The position numbers and the translations under genes are program-made. A stretch of 64,000 nt of DNA from an uncultured Mucispirillum sp. (GTDB taxonomy: Bacteria; Chrysiogenota; Deferribacteres; Deferribacterales; Mucispirillaceae). The stretch is from positions 1 to 64,000 of the forward strand of contig CALUZC010000015.1 of assembly GCA_944325215.1 (NCBI GenBank), written 5' to 3'. The notes beneath the pieces are model-generated. The model searched no databases and was not told the origin of the DNA. It worked only from the letters and a program-made list of their open reading frames with translations. Numbering within the stretch: the stretch's first letter is position 1; every line of letters begins with the position of its first letter. Shown here piece after piece: positions 28,057 through 37,524 of this stretch.

Positions 28057-28173
28057 ACTTTATTTAAAAGTTCATATTGTTATTGTATTTTGTTATTCAC
28101 TTAAAAAGCTATAAATGTAGATGTGTATTGTAAATGAAGTTTATAAATCAATTTATAATGCATATTATTTTAA

Positions 28174-28470
28174 CTAATCATCTTTATTTATTTTCTTATA
28201 TAATTTTTCAAAAAAAGTAGGTTTATTTTTTTCTTTATTTTTTCTATCTGTAAGCCCGGGTATAAATATATTTTTTTCATGGTGTTCTTCCAGCATAAAA
28301 TCATCTATTTCAGAACGTTTTCTATAATATTCTTTTCTAACATATAAAGCAAAAAAAACTATACCTGTAACTATTGCTATAAATAGTATAATTCCGAATA
28401 TAATGTTGCCAGTGCTTAAATGGCTTTCAACGGCTGCTTGGATACTTGAAACAAATTCATCATAACTCAT
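28174..28470 (-). CDS. Small single-pass membrane protein of unknown function
   Basis: This 98-residue protein has one hydrophobic segment (about 23-45) followed by a highly charged tail rich in Lys, Glu and Asp. The ribosome site AAGGAG lies 6 bp before the ATG, which supports a real gene. Orientation (charged tail inside) follows from the RKEYYRKRS stretch after the helix. It is not recognised as any family and stands alone between nifJ and the histidine kinase. Confidence 0.65.
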   Translation of the reverse strand: MSYDEFVSSIQAAVESHLSTGNIIFGIILFIAIVTGIVFFALYVRKEYYRKRSEIDDFMLEEHHEKNIFIPGLTDRKNKEKNKPTFFEKLYKKINKDD

Positions 28471-28606
28471 AACAGGCTCCTTAAGGGTATTTATTTACAT
28501 ATCGGTATTTATTATAAAATATTAAATATAAAATAACAAAAAGTAATACTACACAGGTTAGTAGTATATGTTTATATACGGTTTGCCGAAAATAAGATAA
28601 TAAGCA

Positions 28607-28635
28607 TTGATTTAAAATTGTAAATATGATTTAAT
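28607..28635 (+). promoter_or_regulatory. Possible promoter of the histidine-kinase operon
   Basis: TTGATT (28607-28612), 17-bp spacer, TTTAAT (28630-28635), 33 bp before the start codon. The hexamers are not strong and the region is A/T-rich, so chance is possible. Confidence 0.4.
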
Positions 28636-28667
28636 CATTAATTAAAATATTATTGTTGAGGCTTTGA

Positions 28668-31600
28668 ATGCTGCAAAAAAATAGTATAGCAGGTAAGTTT
28701 TTTATTAGTTTTTTATTAGTAAGCACTTTAGTAGTATCAGCAATTATATTAGCAGTATATTTTAGTATAAAAACTAATATTATTAATGAAAAAACTGCAC
28801 AGCTAGAAATTATACATAATATTAAATATAAACAGCTTCAAAATGCCATACAAAATATTCAAAACCCTCTGCTTTCCTTTGTTCGTGATAATTATCAGCT
28901 TTATGGTTTTGATATTTTAGAAAATGAGTATAGGAAGCTTCCAGATTATTTTTCAGATCAAGAATCTAGAGTTTGCAGTGAAGAACTTTTACAATATTTT
29001 ACATCTCATTATAATAATGAACCAGTTATTAGTTATATGCATATAAACTCTAGTGATGGTATTCCTGTAAATAAAAGTGGTATATTAGCACAATGTATAC
29101 ATCTTCCATATAATGCCGGTATAACTGAAATAGAAGGTGTAAATTTAAATAAGTCAAACTTAAAAATATATAAAGAATTATACAATAAAACAACGAATGC
29201 ATTAAAATCATTAATTAATATTGATGGTTTTCAAAGTGTATTATTTATTTCAGATAATGATGAAATATTTTATAGTTCTGATAAAAGTTCTGTTTTAGGT
29301 CATAACGGTGTAACTTCCCATTGGATAAAAGGGCTTTCTCAAAGTCTTTCCAAGTTTCATAATATGAAGCAATTAGATAATCAGGAATATTTTTTTATAG
29401 ATATGCAGCCTTATACTGCAATAGAAGGGTATCCTGTTTTTTATATTGCAGCACCTATTTTTGAAAATAATAAATATAGGGGCAGCATTGTATTGGTATT
29501 AACTTCTAAATTTTTAGATAATATTTTATCAAATGGTAATAACTATCAGGCAGAAGGTTTAGGTAAAACTGGCGATGTATTTCTTACTTCCAATACTGGC
29601 ACTTATCGTTCTAATAAACGCCAGTTAATAGAGGACCCTGATAATTACATTATTACACTAAAAGCACTATATAAAGATAATACAGCATATGATATGCTGG
29701 AAAAATTTCAAACAACAGCATATTATTCATCACTGTTTGAGCCTATGCCCTTTAAGACTTATAAAGATAGTAAAGGCTACATTTTTTCAAAGACATATAA
29801 TAGTAAAGAAGTAGCAGCTTATTATGCACCAGTTTATATAGGCAGTCTTAAATGGATAATGTTTGTTAGTATGGAGATGCATGAAATTACAAGTGGATTA
29901 AATGGCTTGAACATATTACTAGTAAAGATAATTATTCCTTTATTTATAATTCTTATATTTACTGCTGCCATATTTTCATACGTTATTACAAAGCCTGTAA
30001 GGCAGTTAAATGATGTATGTGCTGCATTTGCTGATGGTAATACAGATTATGAACAAATCAAAGCACCATATAGAGAAGTAAGCAGTTTAATAAATTCGTT
30101 TAGTAAAATATCTTCTAATCTTGAAGAGAGTAATAATAAATTAGAAGTTTTAAAGAAGGAATTAGAAGAATCAGTATTAAGCCAGAGTATTACTGCTAGA
30201 GAATTAAAAGAAGAACGTAACTTTATATCAAAAGTTCTTGATGCACGTGGGTTTATAATATTAATAATTGATGAACAGGATAGAATAGTCAGGTATAACC
30301 AAGTTATGCCACGGTTATTTCCTAATAAGCAGATAGTAGGTGAGAAATACGATGTTTTTTTACCAGAAGAGTATCAAAAACGTGTAGCTTATATATTATC
30401 GTTAGTTAGAATGGGCAGTGATGATATACCACATTTCATATCATCAGACATAGTAGATGGTAAGAAGGTGTATGTGGAATGGAATTTCTCTACGTTTACA
30501 GGCAGAGAGTTAGAAGATGGTAATAAGGAAGTTTTTATTACAGCAATAGGTATGAATATTACAGAAAGGTATGAAGCTGTTGAGGCATCTAAAGAAAATG
30601 ATGCAATGTTTCATAAAATATTTTCCAATGCTTATGATGCAGTTGTAATAGCTGATGAAGATAATAATATTTTACTTGTTAATAAGTCATTTGAAATACT
30701 TTTTGATATATATTATGTAGATTTAATAGGAAAACCAGTTATTCCAAATATTTTTTCCCAAGAGTATGCAAATGTTATATCATCTGATAGTAAAGATGGG
30801 AAAAGCATAGAAATAGATGCATTACGTGCAGATAAAAGCCCGTTTCCAGTAGATTTATCTATTTCTAAAATTATATATAAGGGTAAAACTAGTATTTTAT
30901 ATATTTTAAGAGATGCATCATTAAAAAGACAGCGTGAGAGAGAGTTGCAGGCAGCACTTAATAGGGCAAGAGAAGCTGAAAGGACAAAAAGTGAATTTTT
31001 AGCAAATATGAGCCATGAAATAAGAACACCATTAAATGGTATTATAGGTTTTATTGACTTATTAAAAGATACGCAGCTTGATAGTTCTCAAAGGGAATAT
31101 ATTAAAATCATAAGTAATAGTTCAGACAGCTTATTTAATATAATTAATGATATTTTAGATTTTTCTAAAATTGAAAGTGGTAAAATGCACCTTGAACAAA
31201 TAGAGTTTAATATATGGAATGTATTTGAAGATTCTGTTGCCATATATGCAGCTAATGCAATGGATAAGAATATTATTCTTCTATGTCTTTTTAGCACAGA
31301 TATTCCAAAATATTTAATAGGTGACCCACTGCGTATTAAGCAGATTATTACAAACCTTATATCTAATGCTATTAAGTTTACTGATAACAATGGCAGGGTT
31401 ATTTTTAGGGTAAACTTACTTTTTTATGATAAAGATACTTGTAAAATGCGTATTTCTGTTAAAGATAATGGCATAGGTATATCTAAAGAACAGCAGAAAG
31501 TTATTATGGAGCCTTTTGCACAAGGGGACAGCTCTACAACACGTAAGTATGGTGGCAGTGGGCTTGGGCTTGCTATCTCAAAAAGCCTTACATCATCAAT

Positions 31601-32822
31601 GGGTTCTACATTAAATGTGTTTAGTGAATCTGGTAAAGGCAGTGAATTTTATTTTACATTAGAGTTAAAAGTAGCTTCTAAAAAAGTAAAACGCAGTAAG
31701 GTAGATTTTAGTAATATTAATATATTACTGCTTGGTTGTGACGAAAACTGCCCTGCAAAAGAGCTTTATGAAGAATATATTAGGAATATAAAAGCAAATG
31801 TCCGCTATACTACAAATGTGGAAGATTTAAATAATGAAGATGTTAAGGTTGTTGGTATAAGCTATGATAATAATGATATAGACTTTATAAAAGATATAGT
31901 AAGCAAACATGAAGATAAAAGTTTTATTATTTTTAGTTTAACACCATCTGATAATCAAATATTTGATATTGGTGGTAGAAATGTTTTTCCACTTATGCCG
32001 CCTTTTACTGTTACAAAATTAATAGATATTTTATCAGAGATTTTAGGCATTAATAAAGCATCACTTTTAAGCAGTAAAAAAGAAAAAAGTGCAGTATTTA
32101 AAGGCAATGTTTTACTTGTTGATGATAATGAAGTTAATCTAAAACTTTCAGAGATTTTATTAAAAAATCTAGGTCTTACAGTTGTAACATCTGATAATGG
32201 TTTTGATGCCCTTGAAAAATATAAGCAGAATAATTTTGATATTGTATTTATGGATATTTATATGCCTGAAATGGACGGGCTTGCAACAGCAGAAGCTATG
32301 ATAATGTATGAAAGGGAAGTAAATAAAACGCACACTCCAATAGTTGCTTTAACAGCAAATGTTATGGAAGAAGATATAGAATCCTACATATCTATGGGTA
32401 TGGACGATTTTGTAGCAAAACCTATTGTAAAATCAAAATTAGAAGCCATATTAAACAGGTATCTTTCCCAAGATATATCAGCATTAAATGATGAGCTTAC
32501 TTTAGGGGTTGTAGAGTATTTAAAAACTGATAATGAAGAAAAAATATATAATGCTATTAATGAATACTGCCATAACTGCTGGCATTATTCCCAAAGCCTT
32601 TTTCATGCAGTTACTGAATTTAATGAAGGTTCGTCACTTTATATTGTAGATAAAATGATAATGCTTTCAGAAAATTATAAATTTAATGATTCTATAGCAA
32701 TTTTAAATAAAATAAGGCAGAATATTGAAAACGGTATGAACGATAATATTTTTTCTTTTATTGATGAATTAAAAGATATAATTTATAAAATAAAACGTTC
32801 TATAAGGTATTTTAAACAATGA
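28668..32822 (+). CDS. Hybrid sensor histidine kinase (dCache-HAMP-PAS-PAS-HisKA-HATPase-receiver)
   Basis: This 1384-residue protein has a membrane helix (about 11-33), a large extracytoplasmic sensor of dCache type (to about 415), a second helix (about 420-442), HAMP, and two PAS domains (about 515-640 and 643-755). HisKA follows with the phospho-accepting His in MSHEIRTPLNG (about residue 783), then a HATPase with NLISNAIKF near 897, DNGIGIS near 931 and GGSGLGLAIS near 961. A worn receiver-like segment (about 1015-1130) is followed by a full receiver with phospho-Asp in FMDIYMPEMDG (about 1196). The last 120 residues are helical; no Hpt signature is seen. The HD-GYP regulator overlaps its stop by 4 bp. 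It senses an unknown external ligand. Confidence 0.93.
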   Translation: MLQKNSIAGKFFISFLLVSTLVVSAIILAVYFSIKTNIINEKTAQLEIIHNIKYKQLQNAIQNIQNPLLSFVRDNYQLYGFDILENEYRKLPDYFSDQESRVCSEELLQYFTSHYNNEPVISYMHINSSDGIPVNKSGILAQCIHLPYNAGITEIEGVNLNKSNLKIYKELYNKTTNALKSLINIDGFQSVLFISDNDEIFYSSDKSSVLGHNGVTSHWIKGLSQSLSKFHNMKQLDNQEYFFIDMQPYTAIEGYPVFYIAAPIFENNKYRGSIVLVLTSKFLDNILSNGNNYQAEGLGKTGDVFLTSNTGTYRSNKRQLIEDPDNYIITLKALYKDNTAYDMLEKFQTTAYYSSLFEPMPFKTYKDSKGYIFSKTYNSKEVAAYYAPVYIGSLKWIMFVSMEMHEITSGLNGLNILLVKIIIPLFIILIFTAAIFSYVITKPVRQLNDVCAAFADGNTDYEQIKAPYREVSSLINSFSKISSNLEESNNKLEVLKKELEESVLSQSITARELKEERNFISKVLDARGFIILIIDEQDRIVRYNQVMPRLFPNKQIVGEKYDVFLPEEYQKRVAYILSLVRMGSDDIPHFISSDIVDGKKVYVEWNFSTFTGRELEDGNKEVFITAIGMNITERYEAVEASKENDAMFHKIFSNAYDAVVIADEDNNILLVNKSFEILFDIYYVDLIGKPVIPNIFSQEYANVISSDSKDGKSIEIDALRADKSPFPVDLSISKIIYKGKTSILYILRDASLKRQRERELQAALNRAREAERTKSEFLANMSHEIRTPLNGIIGFIDLLKDTQLDSSQREYIKIISNSSDSLFNIINDILDFSKIESGKMHLEQIEFNIWNVFEDSVAIYAANAMDKNIILLCLFSTDIPKYLIGDPLRIKQIITNLISNAIKFTDNNGRVIFRVNLLFYDKDTCKMRISVKDNGIGISKEQQKVIMEPFAQGDSSTTRKYGGSGLGLAISKSLTSSMGSTLNVFSESGKGSEFYFTLELKVASKKVKRSKVDFSNINILLLGCDENCPAKELYEEYIRNIKANVRYTTNVEDLNNEDVKVVGISYDNNDIDFIKDIVSKHEDKSFIIFSLTPSDNQIFDIGGRNVFPLMPPFTVTKLIDILSEILGINKASLLSSKKEKSAVFKGNVLLVDDNEVNLKLSEILLKNLGLTVVTSDNGFDALEKYKQNNFDIVFMDIYMPEMDGLATAEAMIMYEREVNKTHTPIVALTANVMEEDIESYISMGMDDFVAKPIVKSKLEAILNRYLSQDISALNDELTLGVVEYLKTDNEEKIYNAINEYCHNCWHYSQSLFHAVTEFNEGSSLYIVDKMIMLSENYKFNDSIAILNKIRQNIENGMNDNIFSFIDELKDIIYKIKRSIRYFKQ

Positions 32823-33862
32823 ATATGAAAAAAATAACAATTTTATATTACAATACAAATAATAAAAGCAGAGATACTGTTTTAAATGCAGCTATCCCTA
32901 TTGATATTAATGTAACTTTTACTCATAGTTTTCAAGAACTATATGAAACAATAGTTTCTCTAGATGAGATAGATATTGTGTTTATTGATTATGAAGGGGA
33001 GGAAGAACTTTTAAAAATAATATCAGCTATTCATAAATATGATGAAGATTTAGTTATTTATGTGCTTTCAAGTATATTAGATGATGATGAGCAAATAAAA
33101 ATATATTCATCAGGTGCTACAGAATATTTAAATATCCCCATAAACTGCCATGTGCTGCAGGCACGTCTTAAAAATATGGCAGGGCTTAGGGATTCAAGGC
33201 GTCTTTTATACAGCAAAACAAATGTGCTTCAGGAAGAAGTGGATAAGGCAGTAAGTATTATTAAAGAAAGGGAGCTGGAATCACTGCTTTTACTTGGCAG
33301 AGCTTCAGAATATAAAGACAGGGATACAGGAAGCCATATTTTAAGAGTTGGCAGGTATTCTGCGCTTATTATGGAAAAACTTGGCGGCTCACAAGAAGAT
33401 CAGGAACTTATGCTTTATTCTGCCCCACTGCATGATGTAGGCAAAATTGGCATACCTGATAGTATTTTAAATAAAGAAAGCAAACTAACAGATGAAGAAT
33501 ATGTTATAATGAAAACCCACACTATAAAAGGTTATGAAATACTTTCAGGCACAAAAAGTAAGTATTTAGATGCTGGTGCAATTATTGCATTATCTCACCA
33601 TGAAAGGTATGACGGCACAGGCTACCCTAAAGGTTTAAAAGCATCAGAAATACCACTTTATGGCAGAATAGTAGCCATAGCCGATGTTTTTGATGCTTTA
33701 ATGTCTGAAAGAGTATATAAAAACTCATGGACTTTAGAGCAGACTATGGATTATATAAAAACTCAAGCAGGAATCCATTTTGATCCAAAATTAACTAATA
33801 TATTTTTAGATAATATCGATGAGGCATTAAATATAATAAAAACACTGCCACCAAAATTATAA
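32819..33862 (+). CDS. Response regulator with HD-GYP cyclic-di-GMP phosphodiesterase domain
   Basis: This 347-residue protein has an N-terminal receiver-like domain (1-130, with D55 in FIDYEG as likely phospho-site), a short coiled linker and an HD-GYP domain. The catalytic pattern is HDVGKIGIPD (about 204), a further His in MKTHT (about 232) and HHERYDGTGYP (about 261-271). HD-GYP proteins hydrolyse c-di-GMP. It overlaps the hybrid kinase by ATGA, so the pair is an obvious two-component unit linking an external signal to c-di-GMP. The receiver has degenerate acidic residues at its N-terminus (LYYNTNNK), so phosphorylation is uncertain. Confidence 0.92.
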   Translation: MNMKKITILYYNTNNKSRDTVLNAAIPIDINVTFTHSFQELYETIVSLDEIDIVFIDYEGEEELLKIISAIHKYDEDLVIYVLSSILDDDEQIKIYSSGATEYLNIPINCHVLQARLKNMAGLRDSRRLLYSKTNVLQEEVDKAVSIIKERELESLLLLGRASEYKDRDTGSHILRVGRYSALIMEKLGGSQEDQELMLYSAPLHDVGKIGIPDSILNKESKLTDEEYVIMKTHTIKGYEILSGTKSKYLDAGAIIALSHHERYDGTGYPKGLKASEIPLYGRIVAIADVFDALMSERVYKNSWTLEQTMDYIKTQAGIHFDPKLTNIFLDNIDEALNIIKTLPPKL

Positions 33863-33900
33863 TATTTTCCAGTATAAAATATTATATTCTAAATTTTTTT
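33861..33900 (+). terminator. Possible terminator after the HD-GYP gene
   Basis: AATATTTT (33861-33868) and AAAATATT (33876-33883) form an A/T-only 8-bp stem; a run of Ts ends at 33900, about 10 bp later. It is weak. Confidence 0.35.
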
Positions 33901-33980
33901 ATAATTTTCTATTTCCTTTTTTTAAAAAATATAATATCATACATATGTTCTACTTTTATCATAACATAATGGAGTATTTT

Positions 33981-35483
33981 GTGTCAGATAGAATATATAT
34001 GTGTATAGATTTAAAATCATTTTATGCTTCTGTTGAGTGTATTGATTTAGGGCTTGACCCTATGGTTACAAATCTTGTTGTAGCTGATAAATCAAGAAGC
34101 GAAAAGACCATATGTTTAGCAGTTACTCCAGCATTAAAAAAGTATGGTATTAGTGGCAGGCCGCGTCTTTTTGAAGTTATGCAGAAAGTAAAGGATATAA
34201 ATAACGCCCGCTTTTTAAAAATACCTAATAAAAGTTTTACAGGTAAATCATATAATATTTTAGAGCTTGAAAATAACCCGTCCTTATACTTTACATTTAT
34301 TGCAGCCCCACCACGTATGGCTCATTATATAGAGTGCAGCACAAAAATATATGAAATATATTTAAAATATATAGCCCCTGAAGATATACATGTTTATTCT
34401 ATTGATGAAGTTTTTATGGATATTACAAGCTATCTTTCAGTTTATAAAATTACTCCATATAATCTGGCAAAAACAATAATTATGGATATATATAAATCTA
34501 CTGGTATAACAGCCACAGCAGGTATAGGCACTAACCTTTATTTAGCAAAAGTTGCTATGGATATTGAAGCAAAGTTTGTAAGTCCAGATGAACATGGGGT
34601 GCGTATTGCTTATTTAGATGAAATGTTATACCGTCATAAATTATGGTGCCATACACCTATTACTGATTTTTGGCGAGTAGGCAAAGGTTATGCTGAAAAG
34701 TTATATAAAAATAACCTGTTTACTATGGGGGATATTGCAAGATGTTCCTTAGGTATAAATAATTCATACCACAATGAAGAACTGCTTTATAAACTTTTTG
34801 GTATAAATGCAGAGCTTTTAATAGACCATGCCTGGGGTTATGAGCCATGCACAATGGCAGATATTAAAAGCTATAAGCCTGATAATAAAAGCATTGGTTC
34901 TGCCCAGATGCTGCATTTTCCTTATACATATGATAAAGCATTAAACGCATTAAAAGAAATGGCAGATACATTAACTCTTGATTTAGTAGATAAAGGCTTT
35001 TTAACAAACCAAATAGTGCTTTTAGTTGGCTATGATATAGAAAATATGACGCGAGAAGATATAAACTATAATGGCAGAATTAAAGTAGATGCTTTTGGCA
35101 GGCAGAAACCAGTAAGTGCCCATGGAACAATTAATTTAAAAGATTATACATCATCATCTAAAGTGATTATAAATGCTGCCAGCTCACTTTTTCAAGATAT
35201 TGTTGATAGAAGGCTTTTAATTCGTAAATTAAGTATATCATTTAACCATATTATATTAGAGGGCAGCATTGTTTTTAAAAACTTAACTATTTTAGATTTT
35301 TTGCAGTCAGAAGAAGATTTAAAGGAAGATGACTATAATAACCAGCGTGAAAAACATATGCAAAAAGCACTACTTAATATAAAAAAACGTTACGGTAAAA
35401 ACGCAATATTAAGGGGTATGAATTTATTAGAAGATGCAACAGGAATAGACAGAAATAACCAAATAGGAGGTCATAAAGCGTAA
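33981..35483 (+). CDS. Y-family DNA polymerase (UmuC/YqjW-like)
   Basis: This protein of about 500 residues has the Y-polymerase catalytic sites: first Asp in CIDLKSFYASVE near the N-terminus and YSIDEVFMDIT near 140. A GIGTNLYLAKVAMD fingers/palm pattern and a little-finger domain follow. It performs error-prone translesion synthesis. The GTG at 33981 has GGAG seven bases upstream and gives the normal N-terminus; an ATG at 33945 would add 12 atypical residues. Its stop overlaps the YolD-like gene (TAATG). This YqjW-YolD pairing is typical of Firmicutes, so lateral origin is likely. No LexA box was identified. Confidence 0.87.
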   Translation: MSDRIYMCIDLKSFYASVECIDLGLDPMVTNLVVADKSRSEKTICLAVTPALKKYGISGRPRLFEVMQKVKDINNARFLKIPNKSFTGKSYNILELENNPSLYFTFIAAPPRMAHYIECSTKIYEIYLKYIAPEDIHVYSIDEVFMDITSYLSVYKITPYNLAKTIIMDIYKSTGITATAGIGTNLYLAKVAMDIEAKFVSPDEHGVRIAYLDEMLYRHKLWCHTPITDFWRVGKGYAEKLYKNNLFTMGDIARCSLGINNSYHNEELLYKLFGINAELLIDHAWGYEPCTMADIKSYKPDNKSIGSAQMLHFPYTYDKALNALKEMADTLTLDLVDKGFLTNQIVLLVGYDIENMTREDINYNGRIKVDAFGRQKPVSAHGTINLKDYTSSSKVIINAASSLFQDIVDRRLLIRKLSISFNHIILEGSIVFKNLTILDFLQSEEDLKEDDYNNQREKHMQKALLNIKKRYGKNAILRGMNLLEDATGIDRNNQIGGHKA

Positions 35484-35902
35484 TGGAAAGTTACAAATAT
35501 TATGGTGATATAATAGAGCTTCCACGCCATGTATCACATAACCATATACCTATGAATATACAAAATCGAGCTGCCCAGTTTGCACCATTTTCTGCCCTTA
35601 CAGGTCATAATGATGCAGTAATAGAAAAAGCAAGGCTTACAGAAGATTTTATATTATTAGATGAAAGCCAAATAGAAGCTATTAATAATGATTTAAATTA
35701 TATAATCAATAATTTTAACAGCATAGATACAATATATATAAAATATTTTATAAAAGATGAAAAAAAGCATGGTGGCAGGTATGAAAGTAAAAAACAGGGC
35801 GTGAAAAAAATAGATGCTTATAAAAATTTAATTATATTAAAAGATAACACAAAAATAAATTTTGAAAATATATTAGAAATAAAAGTGGAAGAAAATATAT
35901 AA
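35483..35902 (+). CDS. YolD-like protein
   Basis: This 139-residue protein contains RAAQFAPFSALTGHNDAV near 29-46, the hallmark of YolD-like proteins, then a charged helical stretch and a short C-terminal beta region. YolD-like proteins are encoded next to Y-family polymerases and are thought to help or restrain them. The start codon overlaps the polymerase stop (TAATG), so translation is coupled. Function is inferred from family and linkage. Confidence 0.85.
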   Translation: MESYKYYGDIIELPRHVSHNHIPMNIQNRAAQFAPFSALTGHNDAVIEKARLTEDFILLDESQIEAINNDLNYIINNFNSIDTIYIKYFIKDEKKHGGRYESKKQGVKKIDAYKNLIILKDNTKINFENILEIKVEENI

Positions 35903-35930
35903 AAAAACTTATTGCAATTATGCCTTAATA

Positions 35931-35958
35931 GTGTTATAAAAGCATTGATTCGTAACAC
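35931..35958. promoter_or_regulatory. NikR-like operator in front of nikA
   Basis: GTGTTAT (35931-35937) and GTAACAC (35952-35958) are inverted 7-bp arms with one mismatch and a 14-bp spacer, ending 12 bp before the nikA start. A GTGTTAC-type dyad with a 13-14 bp gap is the form I recall for nickel-repressor (NikR) sites outside the enterobacteria. A bound repressor here would stop nickel import when nickel is plentiful. No nikR gene is in the window. Confidence 0.6.
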
Positions 35959-35970
35959 AAAGAGGCATAA

Positions 35971-37524
35971 ATGAGGTTTTTATTAATTCTTTTATCAATG
36001 ATTTTAGTATGTTTTAATGGTTACGCTAAAGATGATGCAGTGTTAACAATAGCCTGGCCATTAAATGCAGGACCAATAAACCCACATTTATATAATCCAA
36101 ACCAAATGTATGCTCAAACTATGGTGTATGACAGCTTAGTAAGATATACGCCAGATAAAATAGAGCCTTCCTTAGCAGAAAGCTATGAAGTGCTTGATAA
36201 TGGTCTTACTTATAAATTTAAAATAAGAAATGCAAAATTTTCAGACGGCAGCCCTGTTACAGCAGAAGCTGTTGTTATGAATTTTAATGCTGTTATGAAA
36301 AATAAGGAACGACATGGCTGGATAGCTTTAGTTAGTATGATAGAAAGTTTTAAGGCAGAAGATTATAATACATTTATATTAAAACTTAAAAAACCATATA
36401 ATTTAACACTAAACGAATTAAGTGTGGCTCGTCCTTTTAGAATACTTTCACCTAGTGGTTTTTTAAGTGAAGATACAAGTAAGGGTATAAAAGCACCAAT
36501 AGGCAGTGGACCATGGAAATTAAAGGAAACAAAGCTTGGAGAATATGATATATTTGAAAGAAATGATTATTACTGGGGGCAAAAGCCAAAATATAAATAT
36601 GTAAAAGTGCTTGTGCTGCCTGATGCAAACAGTAGAATAATAGCTTTAGAAACTGGCAAGGTGGATATGCTTTTAGGGGAAGGCGTTTTTACACTGGAAA
36701 ATTATGTGCGTCTTTCTAAAGATAGAAATATAGCTGCCTATAAGTCTGAACCACGTATTACTAATATGATAGCCATGAATACATCAAAAGATATTATAAA
36801 TGATGAAAATGTAAGAAAAGCCATACTTTTAGCAGTTAATAAGGAACATATAGTTAAGTATATATTACTAAATGAAGAAACATATGCAGACCATATTTTT
36901 AATTCATCACTTAAATACTGCAATATAAATGAGAAACCATATAAATATAACCTTGCAAAAGCCAATGAAATATTAGATAAGGCAGGCTGGAAAAAACACG
37001 GGCTTTATAGAAAAAAAGATGGTAAGCTGTTATCTATAAATCTTCATTATATAGGAATAGACCCAAAACAAAAAGCAGTGGCAGAAGCAGTGCAGGCATA
37101 TCTTGTGCAGGCTGGTATAAAGCTTAATTTAATAGCAGAAGAAAGCACTATTTTTTACAGTATTCAAGCCAACGGTTTTTTTGATATGATATTTAATAAA
37201 ACTTGGGGGCCGCCTTTTGATTCAGGCACATTTTTAGGCAGTATGCGAAAGCCAGCCCATGCAGATTTTATGGCACAGTCTGGTTTAGCAGAAAAAAAAC
37301 AGATAGATAGTGCAATAGATGAACTTATTGTATCAGATAATGAAACTTTTATACAGGAAAAATATAATTATATATTAAGCACATTACACAAAAAGGCAGT
37401 ATATATGCCAATAAGCTATGAGCATGATTTTGCGTTAATTAGAAAAGACAGAGTGAAAAACTTTCAGTTTGGTAATATGGTAACAGAATTTATGTTACAT
37501 ACTTTGGAGCCATCTTATGACTAG
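35971..37524 (+). CDS. nikA: Nickel ABC transporter substrate-binding protein NikA
   Basis: This 517-residue protein has a signal peptide (about 1-19) and a family-5 peptide/nickel binding fold. Several stretches read like E. coli NikA: AWPLNAGPINPHLYNPNQM near 28-46, KAPIGSGPWKL near 170, FNKTWGPPFD near 409 and MRKPAHADF. It binds nickel chelate in the periplasm for the NikBCDE importer. It overlaps nikB by 8 bp and is first in a five-gene operon under a NikR-like box. No ribosome site beyond AGAGG is seen. Confidence 0.93.
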   Translation: MRFLLILLSMILVCFNGYAKDDAVLTIAWPLNAGPINPHLYNPNQMYAQTMVYDSLVRYTPDKIEPSLAESYEVLDNGLTYKFKIRNAKFSDGSPVTAEAVVMNFNAVMKNKERHGWIALVSMIESFKAEDYNTFILKLKKPYNLTLNELSVARPFRILSPSGFLSEDTSKGIKAPIGSGPWKLKETKLGEYDIFERNDYYWGQKPKYKYVKVLVLPDANSRIIALETGKVDMLLGEGVFTLENYVRLSKDRNIAAYKSEPRITNMIAMNTSKDIINDENVRKAILLAVNKEHIVKYILLNEETYADHIFNSSLKYCNINEKPYKYNLAKANEILDKAGWKKHGLYRKKDGKLLSINLHYIGIDPKQKAVAEAVQAYLVQAGIKLNLIAEESTIFYSIQANGFFDMIFNKTWGPPFDSGTFLGSMRKPAHADFMAQSGLAEKKQIDSAIDELIVSDNETFIQEKYNYILSTLHKKAVYMPISYEHDFALIRKDRVKNFQFGNMVTEFMLHTLEPSYD

